Assembly (NCBI GenBank): GCA_030762935.1
Contig: CM060892.1
Location: 90,137,827-90,201,826 of the forward strand
Source of the DNA: Hymenopus coronatus
Taxonomy: Eukaryota > Arthropoda > Insecta > Mantodea > Hymenopodidae
DNA: 64,000 bases
Reading direction: 5' to 3'
Shown: in pieces, positions 57,185 to 64,000 of the stretch
Layout: each line of letters begins with the position of its first letter
How positions within the stretch are numbered: the stretch's first letter is position 1
Made by a program: the position numbers and the translations under genes
The notes under the pieces: generated by a model
The model's input: the letters and a program-made list of their open reading frames with translations, nothing else
Databases searched by the model: none
Told to the model about the DNA's origin: nothing

Positions 57185-57881
57185 AAAAATATTATGGGAA
57201 TAGCATTGCTCAAAAACGAAAAAAACGTTAAATAACAAACTTGGTATTTGTGTTTGGTATTTTTCAAGGATGCGACACGATTTTCAACAAAATCCTCCCA
57301 CCCCCCAACTACCCTTTACATGGAACTTTTTTCGAACATTTTGATTTTCTCAAAAATAGCTCCAACGATTTTGATTAAAATATCGTATATTAAAGATATT
57401 TACCTCACAAATAAAATTATACCTTGAATTTTCTGGGAATAGCCTCTGAAAACTACTTTATTCTGGATGAATTTTACGAAATTTTGCATAACTGCTAAAC
57501 CGTAAGAGATGGACAAAAACCTAATGCACAAAAACTGTAGAGCACGTTAAATCACACAATTTATGTCATATACATTTTTTCATGGAGTTCATCGTTTTTG
57601 AGATATCCCTTGTGTTTGGTTTCAGCTTTGAAAAACTCATACAGGAATTTGTCAACTCTTGTCCATTCAAACAAAGGAACTTCAGTTACATAGAACCAGA
57701 TTTTGACTATCCCCTTAACCTATGGTACTCCCTTATTTCGCTTATGCTTACAAGGAAGCAAGTAGCAAGACTATTTCTGCTAATTTGTATTGGATTAGCA
57801 TGAAGTAAATAGAAGCATAAGCTTTTTAACAATAACTTGTTGCAGAGATGTAGAGAAAGTCATGTGAATGGAACAGTTAAG
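57185..57881 (+). repeat. Rep-A, left end truncated
   Basis: From AATAGCATTGCTCAAAAACG to GTAGAGAAAGTCATGTGAAT. Close to consensus. Confidence 0.9.
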
Positions 57882-57884
57882 ATG

Positions 57885-58205
57885 TTTTATAAATATATTC
57901 AAAGATAATAATTATCTCAATAAGAGATTCGTAAAATATTTGCTAATGTCCCAATGAATGGTAGGTAACCACAGATACATTTAACGAACTCCAAGCCACA
58001 GCTTGTGAGTTGACATGCTCTGTTTACCTGGCTATAGTACACATTCTGTGTATATATAACTTAAACTTTTACAGTTACTCTTCAATTGAAGTTTTTATAC
58101 AACATTATATTGCATGCGGCAGAGAGAGAAAAAGTAATGATTAATTTACGCGCTATAACAAAGACTCGAAGGATTTATCCTCAGGTGACATTTACTACAG
58201 CTGAG
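57885..58205. other. No recognisable feature
   Basis: AT-rich, no landmarks. Confidence 0.45.
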
Positions 58206-58207
58206 TG

Positions 58208-58403
58208 TTTAATGTTATATATTCTAAACTTATGACCACACTTTGATAAAGTTCACTTCGACTGGAGGTTCCATTTGCTACCACTAAGACTGTAATGTTG
58301 TATATTTAAATCTTGTGATAATTGAGACTTTAATGTAATAGTTTAAAATCTTCTAATGAGGTTTTGGTGCCAAAGAGATTTTAATGCTATATCTTAAAAA
58401 TCT
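58208..58403 (+). repeat. Degenerate tandem motif array
   Basis: TTTAATGTTATATATTCTAA, TGTAATGTTGTATATTTAAA, TTTAATGTAATAGTTTAAAA and TTTAATGCTATATCTTAAAA occur at 58208, 58291, 58329 and 58380. A further unit, CTTAATGGTATATCTTAAAA, follows the intervening Rep-A copy at 59262. Confidence 0.6.
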
Positions 58404-59085
58404 GATACACTCCACTCACACGACCTTCTCTAACTCTGTCATAAATTATTAATAAGCTTATTTTTCTGTCTAGCTTTCTCTAATCAAGATAAACATTATC
58501 AGAAACGGTTTTATTACCTACTTCCTTATAGGTAGAAGAGAAATAATGGGATACACTAGGCTAAACCAACAGTCAAATGCTTTAAAATCTGGTTGCTATG
58601 GTATAGAAAACCGATTCTTAGCGCGGTCAGGTGTTGGCAAGTTCCCGTATGAGAAAAGTCTTAAGTATTTTAAAACTGAAAACAATAACATGGAGGTCTT
58701 AAAAACGGTCAACTCCAGGAAAAAAATGCATATAGCATAAATAATGCAGTAATATTTTGTCTATCTCTTACGGTTTACCAGTTATCCAAAATTCCGCAAA
58801 ATTCATTCAAAATAAAACGTTCTTAGAGGATATTCTTAGAAAATTCAAAATATACATATTGTTAGTTATGCAAATATCTTTAATATAAGATATTTTAATC
58901 AAAATCGTTAGAGCCATTTTTGAGAAAATCAACATTTTCGAAATGTTTTCTATGTAAAGGGTAGTTGGGGATGTGGGGGGGGGGGGTATTTGTGTCTCAT
59001 CCATGTTAGATACTGAACTTAAACACCAAGTTTGTATTTAACGGACATCACTGCTCAAGTTTTTGAGCTATATGTCCACAGACAG

Positions 59086-59116
<31 letters not shown>

Positions 59117-59230
59117 CACACAGCCAGATTTTCAGGGGATATTCCCGGTGAAATCTTGGTATCGATTTTTGAGTGAAATACAATATCTTCTCTTTACTCT
59201 ATGTACATAGTACGTGTAGAGAAAGTAAAA
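58402..59230 (-). repeat. Rep-A, full length, reversed (829 bp)
   Basis: Starts CTGATACACTCCACTCACAC, ends TAGTACGTGTAGAGAAAGTA AAA. It interrupts the tandem motif array. Confidence 0.95.
59086..59110. repeat. AC microsatellite inside Rep-A
   Basis: About twelve AC units at the fixed position. Confidence 0.95.
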
Positions 59231-59404
59231 GCTTCTGATCACGTTTCTATGCTACTGTGGCCTTAATGGTATATCTTAAAAGCGTCTGATCACGCTTCAA
59301 TAATGTTCACTTTAAAATGTATTCTTACTAACACAAATTCATTTGGTATAAAGTGTATAGCTTTCGTCTATTTTGGATGAGGCTACGTATCTGTAACAGT
59401 GATA

Positions 59405-59465
59405 ACTGACAATATTTTTTCTAAAATGCTCTTTTTCAGGGTACCCCAAAGCGTATAATTTACGG
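59405..59465 (-). repeat. Rep-A scrap, reversed
   Basis: TTTTTTCTAAAATGCTCTTT, then TCAGGGTACCCCAAAGCG, resembles the reversed left third of the consensus. Only 60 bases. Confidence 0.45.
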
Positions 59466-59469
59466 CACT

Positions 59470-60370
59470 TGTGTTTATAGGTAAGTAGCAAAGAAACGAA
59501 TAGAGGTCGCTTGTGAAACATAGGCCCATAACTTTTGTCAACCATTAGTGTGCGTGCAATCAGGGCAATGAAAAAGGTTGAACTTCAACCTTTGTTACGC
59601 CAGGTTGGGTTTGAAGTGGGTATTTATAGCTTATCATTCAACAATACTAAACCGAAGGGCGATATTGCTGAACTTAATGGATGTAATCCACGGCTTATGT
59701 ACTGAACAACCTTTAAGCTGACACTGGACACAGCCATCTATTATCAGAGTTTACAAAATAATGAGATCACGTAAACAATGTGGATAAAGGGCTTTGTATC
59801 CGAGTTAATGTGCTGAAAACAATAGTAGATATTCATATACGTACCAATGTTCAGAATCTACTCGCAAAAAAACAACAAAACATTAATGCACAAGGACAAA
59901 TGAGAAACTATATAGTTAAATAATATAAGTTACTAAAATGAAAATTTTCGAGTAAAGCTGACAGAAAGAAGGAATATAAATTAGAATATCTACTTGCTTT
60001 TCGAAAAGTAATGATAATGATGATTATAGTTATGAAAATAATAGTAAATAAACAACTAAACAAATAATTTTCCTGTAGTTGCCCTTCATAACCAAGGAAT
60101 TTCATATGCTTTCGTAGAGCACAACATTAAGAGATACACAAAAACATACTAAATAATATAGTGATGTCTTTTAGAAACACATCACTAAATTAAAATAAAT
60201 TTACTGTGGTGTTAAACTTCGCTCAGATAAACAATATTAATTAATTAAATTCTTCTAAACTTAAAAATAATATTGATATTCAGTTGTTTCCTGCAATGCA
60301 TAGACAATGTAACTACAACGAAATATGTAACAAAGCCATTATTGGCCTGGTTTATTTCGATTATTTGTAT
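59470..60370. other. No recognisable feature
   Basis: 59560-59800 is slightly GC-richer without frames; the rest is AT-rich. Confidence 0.45.
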
Positions 60371-60374
60371 AGCG

Positions 60375-60592
60375 TGTAACGCCCGCTTTTACTACTTGCG
60401 GCACCGCAGGCGATGATACTGATGATACATGGAATGAATATGGAGCACCAGTGGAATGCGATGGCGAGAATCCGGAGAAAACCTGCCCCTGTCCACCACA
60501 AATCTCACTTGCGGTTGCTTGGGATTAAACCTGGACCATCTAGGTGAGGGGAGAGTGGTCTAACTACTCGGTCATGGCACGGCTTTATCTAT
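60375..60592 (-). repeat. SINE-E copy 2, reversed, tRNA-like head preserved
   Basis: The minus strand reads GCCATGACCGAGTAGTTAGA (A box), then GGTCCAGGTTTAATCCCAAG (B box), GTGAGATTTGTGGTGGACAG, TTTTCTCCGGATTCTCGCC and CATCAGTATCATCGCC. It matches 42528-42725. Confidence 0.85.
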
Positions 60593-60594
60593 AT

Positions 60595-61185
60595 TAAATG
60601 ACGTAACGAAGATGACGAGAGTTCAACCCGGAGGTCGGTCAATGGACAGAACAAAATTTGGGAGACTCCATAACCCGACCACTTCGTTCAGGCAAGGATT
60701 ATACCGCGGGGCTGTTGCCATTTCCCTTACGCAGGATGGCAATGATTAGAATTTGGACACGGTTGCAATTTTAGTTGTTCTTTAACTGGAAAATATTCAG
60801 GTGCACTCAGGATTTCACTGTGACTTCTGTCTCCTCAAGCACTGCCGATTATTTACTCTAAACAAACGATCAGTATGTGTACAGCCGTTCTAAAGTACTA
60901 GAAGACGCTTTCTTTTTGATACATTTAGAAAATATATGGTAATTTATTGCAAATTTGTACAGGCATGTAAATCACACATGAAACGATTATTTAATCTATA
61001 ATTTGTAATTAAGCTTATGTTTACTACAAAATTTTATCCTTGCTTCTGACCACACATATAACCATAGCAGAAACTCAGTAATGCACGAGATATCTTCCTC
61101 TCCCTCTGCACTCGCTTGTAAACAACGTATTTCTAAACAACTATAAATACTATGGTTAACTTTACCCACGTCTAGTAATAGTGGA
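60595..61185. other. Unassigned, GC-richer first half
   Basis: 60600-60830 is GC-richer (minus strand GGCAACAGCCCCGCGGTATA) and might be retroelement-derived, but no frame supports it. Confidence 0.35.
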
Positions 61186-61187
61186 AG

Positions 61188-61297
61188 AACAAACACTCAG
61201 CCCTCCCAGAGGAAAGAAAATTCTCACGCTGTAACCGGGAATCGAACACGAGTGCCCCGCGCCAAATGCAAGGAGCGTTACCACCAAGGAGACAGAA
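61188..61297 (-). repeat. SINE-A-like head fragment, reversed
   Basis: The minus strand reads CTCCTTGGTGGTAACGCTCC (A box region) and GTGTTCGATTCCCGGTTACA (B box), then TCTGGGAGGGCTGAGTG, comparable to the early body of SINE-A. It lies head to head with the full SINE-A 45 bases away. Confidence 0.7.
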
Positions 61298-61328
61298 TAG
61301 GATGATATAGATATCTGATCTGTTTCTG

Positions 61329-61342
61329 TAGCAAGTTTGGTG
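61329..61342. repeat. SINE target-site duplication, left
   Basis: TAGCAAGTTTGGTG, identical to 61691-61704. Confidence 0.9.
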
Positions 61343-61690
61343 GGTCGTCTCCTTAGCGCGGTGGTAGCGTTGCTGCTTACCAAGCGGGAGACCTGGGTTC
61401 GATCCCCAGTACCGGCGTGGGGATTTTTCCCCCGCTGGGAGACCTGGCCCGGGGTGCACTCAGCCTCGTAAGGTCCCTGGGGGGGCCAATTAGGAGCTAC
61501 TTGATGGAGAAGTAGCGGCTCCAGGTCATGAGGACCGCATTAACCGACCGGGGGGACTCGAGGCGCTGACCACGTCTCACCCTCCAATACTGCACCCCAT
61601 CCATGACGTTTGTAGTGAACCGAGATGGGGGACGCAGCGGCCGGGCGGTAGGCCAAGGTTCCCCGTGAGCTGTCGTGCCATGGAGTTAGT
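61343..61690 (+). repeat. SINE-A copy 2, complete, 348 bp
   Basis: Bounded by a perfect 14-base duplication. The tRNA-like head has GCGGTGGTAGCGTTGCTG (A box region) and CCTGGGTTCGATCCCCAG (B box, 61393-61408). The body contains GGGGTGCACTCAGCCTCG, GGAGCTACTTGATGG, AGTAGCGGCTCCAGG and CGCAGCGGCCGGGCGGTAGG. The 3' end is GGAGTTAGT, i.e. a TTAG tail rather than poly-A. The perfect duplication suggests a fairly recent insertion. Confidence 0.95.
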
Positions 61691-61704
61691 TAGCAAGTTT
61701 GGTG
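61691..61704. repeat. SINE target-site duplication, right
   Basis: TAGCAAGTTTGGTG. The sequence derives from the Rep-A segment (consensus ACCAAGTTTGGTATT). Confidence 0.9.
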
Positions 61705-61875
61705 TCTAATAGACTCTTCATTTTTTATCTATGGTCTAGACGCACACGTGGACGTTTTTCTATAATTCTTTTCTGGATACAGGTGTTCTTAAAACCCGTA
61801 TTTCCGGTATCGATTTTTTGGGTGAAATACTCATCTTCTATGTATATTTGTACACATATACTAGAGAAACTAAAA
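61705..61875 (-). repeat. Rep-A left-end part, reversed
   Basis: ATCTATGGTCTAGACGCACA, then GTATTTCCGGTATCGATTTT and ATACTAGAGAAACTAAAA. Confidence 0.8.
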
Positions 61876-62105
61876 AGCTTTTTCTTCTACTTACCTCATG
61901 GCAATCCAGATACTCATTAGCTGAATTGGTCTTATTCCTTTCTTCCTGGTAAGTAGAAGAGGATTACACCAAGCTAAGGCAATCTTTTAAAAGCTGGTTG
62001 CTAAGTGATTGAAATGCATTCTCTTTGCATGGCCAGGAGTTGACAAATTCCCGTAAGAAATAAGTTTAAGTATTTAAACATTAAAATCAACAACAAGAAA
62101 TACTT
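61876..62105 (-). repeat. Rep-A right part, reversed
   Basis: TTTTTCTTCTACTTACCTCA to CAACAAGAAATACTTCAG. Includes GCATGGCCAGGAGTTGACAA. It joins the next copy without spacer. Confidence 0.85.
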
Positions 62106-62885
62106 CAGAAACACTAAACACTGTATGCACATACAATGTGTATAGGGGCTAGAGAAGGTGTTGTATTCCACCCAAAAATTTAATATCCAGACTTCACCAT
62201 ATATATAGTGTGTGTGTTTTGAGGACCCCTGAATCCGAAAAAGAAATTATAAAAAGGCCCGTGTTTGTGTGCCTGTATATGTATCTGTGGACTGCATAGC
62301 TCAACAACGAAAGACCTTTAGATACCAAACTTGGTATTTATGAATTGTACCTTAGTAGAATGCAACACGAAGATTTTAAAGAAAATCCCCTCACCACTAA
62401 TTACCCTTTACATCGAAAATGTTTTGAAATTTTGATTAGAATAACGTATATTAAAGATATTTATATAAAACATTAAATATATATTTGGAATTTTCTAGTA
62501 ATAGCCTGTGAACACCTCTGTAATCTGGATGAGTTTTGCAGAATTTTGAGTAACGTTTAAACCGTAAGAGATGACAAAATATTACTACACAAAAGATGTG
62601 ATCTCGTTAAAAGACACAATTTATGCCATGTATGTTTTTCTTGAAGAATTAGTCGTTTTCGATATATTCCTTGTTATTGGTTTCATTTTTAAGCTATTTA
62701 GCTTTTCTCAAACGAGACCATACAAAGTGAACCGAACCTCAGATGTTTCCCATAGCTACCAACTAGCAATTCTGCTAACGTTTATCTCGATTACCGTGAT
62801 ATAGATTGTAGATAAAAGAATAATATTTTATAAGAATAGTTTATGTATGGAACAGTTTGAGAAAATCATGTAAATGGCGCACATG
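62106..62885 (+). repeat. Rep-A, near full length
   Basis: Starts in CACATACAATGTGTATAG and GCTAGAGAAGGTGTTGTATT, ends GAGAAAATCATGTAAATGG CGCACAT. A TG run (62207-62218) and GTGTTTGTGTGCCTG lie in the microsatellite region. Confidence 0.9.
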
Positions 62886-62889
62886 GGCC

Positions 62890-63060
62890 ATTTTTATTTA
62901 TATCTTATGACTTACCAATTATGCAAAATTCATGTAATTTTCTTTAATATGCGGTATCTTAACCAACATTATTACACAGACATAAAAAATGTATTTCACT
63001 ATATATCAAAAGTTTTGAATGAAATGTAATGCATTCTCTGCGTACCATACACTATGCATT
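62890..63060 (-). repeat. Rep-A scraps, reversed
   Basis: ATCTTATGACTTACCAATTA TGCAAAATTCATG, then TAATATGCGGTATCTTAACC, with large deletions. Confidence 0.6.
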
Positions 63061-63157
63061 AAATTGGAAGGAAAAACGTTTTTGTAAGAATAAATCGTTA
63101 ACTTGTTATAAAATCAAAGATGTGGGTGGAGAAAGACATTTGTGTGTAAAACATTCA

Positions 63158-63910
63158 TGACCTCTACACGTGCTATACATATAGTGGATAGAAAAGGTAT
63201 TGTATTCCACCGAAAAATCGATATAGAGATTTCACCAGAAACTTGTGTGTGGGTGGGTCGGTGTGTGTGTGTGCGTGCGCGAGCGGGGAGTGTATGTCTG
63301 TGTCCGTGTATGTGTCTGTGAATACAATAACTTAAAAACTAAAAGTCGCTTAAATGCCCTTACTGATGTTTAAGTTCAGAATTTTCCAAAGATGCATTAT
63401 GAAGATTTTCAGGAATATCCTCTCAACACCAGCAACTTTTTAAATGGAGCATTTTTCGAAAATTCTGATTTTCTCAAAAAAACTAGCTCTAACGATTTTA
63501 TCAAAATGCTATACGCTTAAAATCTTTTCACCAGAAACGAAATGTATATTCAATTTTCTGGAAATAGCCTCCAAAGACCTCTTCATTCTGGATGACTTTT
63601 GTATAACTGGTAAAGCATAAAAGATAAGCAAAAACTACACAAAAAGCATGGTTGTTGTTAAAACAAACAAATTATGACCTATACATTTTTTTTTTGACTA
63701 TTGGTTGCAATTTTAAACTAGTGAAACTTTCTCAAACGGAAAGTCATATTTCTTTCATATCTATTTTGTTTTACACGCAAGCAGAACTATTCAATTGTTT
63801 CACATAGCCACCAGCATTTAAAGGAGTCGATTAACGTGTTAATTAATGTACTCCCTTATTTCCCTTCTAATTACAAGGAAGCAAGTAATAAGACCGTTTC
63901 TGCTAGTTAT
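63158..63910 (+). repeat. Rep-A, right end truncated
   Basis: Starts GACCTCTACACGTGCTATAC and runs to AAGCAAGTAATAAGACCG, stopping at TTTCTGCTAGTTATT. A GT-rich slot lies at 63245-63320. Confidence 0.9.
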
Positions 63911-64000
63911 TATATGATGGTTGACAACAGCGCCATCTAGGGCAGTATTACCATATTAAAATCCAAAGAAATCATGTTTAAATCTCTTTGGACACACTTC
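63911..64000. other. No recognisable feature
   Basis: Ninety bases to the window edge, including GACAACAGCGCCATCTAGGG. Nothing assignable. Confidence 0.4.

Overview
The window looks like AT-rich nuclear DNA of an insect with a large, repeat-choked genome. Support: no dense or long reading frames, many tRNA-derived SINEs of several unrelated families, relics of mariner, Tc1-like, hAT and non-LTR elements in different states of decay, and at least one spliced exon. One SINE family carries a GGAGCTACTTGA / GTAGCGGCTCC core and a TTAG(G)-type tail that resembles, from memory, SINEs of orthopteroid insects. Polyneoptera is therefore my best guess, at low confidence. There is no operon, rRNA gene, CRISPR array or intact long ORF.

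The dominant feature is one dispersed repeat, called Rep-A here (my name). It is about 0.8-0.87 kb long and occurs in about 37 complete or partial copies on both strands. It covers roughly 22 kb, about a third of the window. Copies are diverged and have no shared reading frame. Each complete copy starts with a near-palindrome centred on TATGTACATA, carries a GT/AC microsatellite at a fixed internal position, has an internal AAATACCAA..TTGGTATTT hairpin, and ends GAGAAAGTCATGTGAATGG AACACATCAG. The 12-base ACTTTCTCTACA box is inverted near both ends. I do not recognise it; a non-autonomous DNA transposon is plausible.

Layout. 0-6 kb: Rep-A fragments, a six-unit 157-bp tandem array, first copy of a second repeat (Rep-B), and a decayed retroelement C-terminal region (4.5-5.8 kb). 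6-24 kb: Rep-A copies, a decayed hAT element (10.0-11.1 kb), a four-unit tandem array (11.5-12.0 kb), an RT-tail relic (15.0-15.5 kb), SINEs, a possible first coding exon (20.68 kb) and the second Rep-B copy (21 kb). 24-41 kb: a 1,212-bp mariner with TIRs and TA duplication (25.5-26.7 kb), a Tc1-like relic (36.9-37.8 kb), a frameshifted relic of a multi-copy PIN/FEN1-like family (38.0-38.4 kb), and a 1,014-bp LINE relic with 15-bp target-site duplication (39.1-40.1 kb). 41-64 kb: the densest Rep-A region, a minus-strand EGF-like exon (44.1 kb), a fold-back mariner nested in a Rep-A copy (47.2-47.9 kb) and SINEs, one with a 14-bp target-site duplication (61.3-61.7 kb).

Host coding content is minimal: one convincing 95-bp EGF-like exon (minus strand) and one weaker ATG-to-donor candidate (plus strand). 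Most of the window is best read as intron or intergenic DNA around widely spaced exons, shaped by successive waves of nested insertions.
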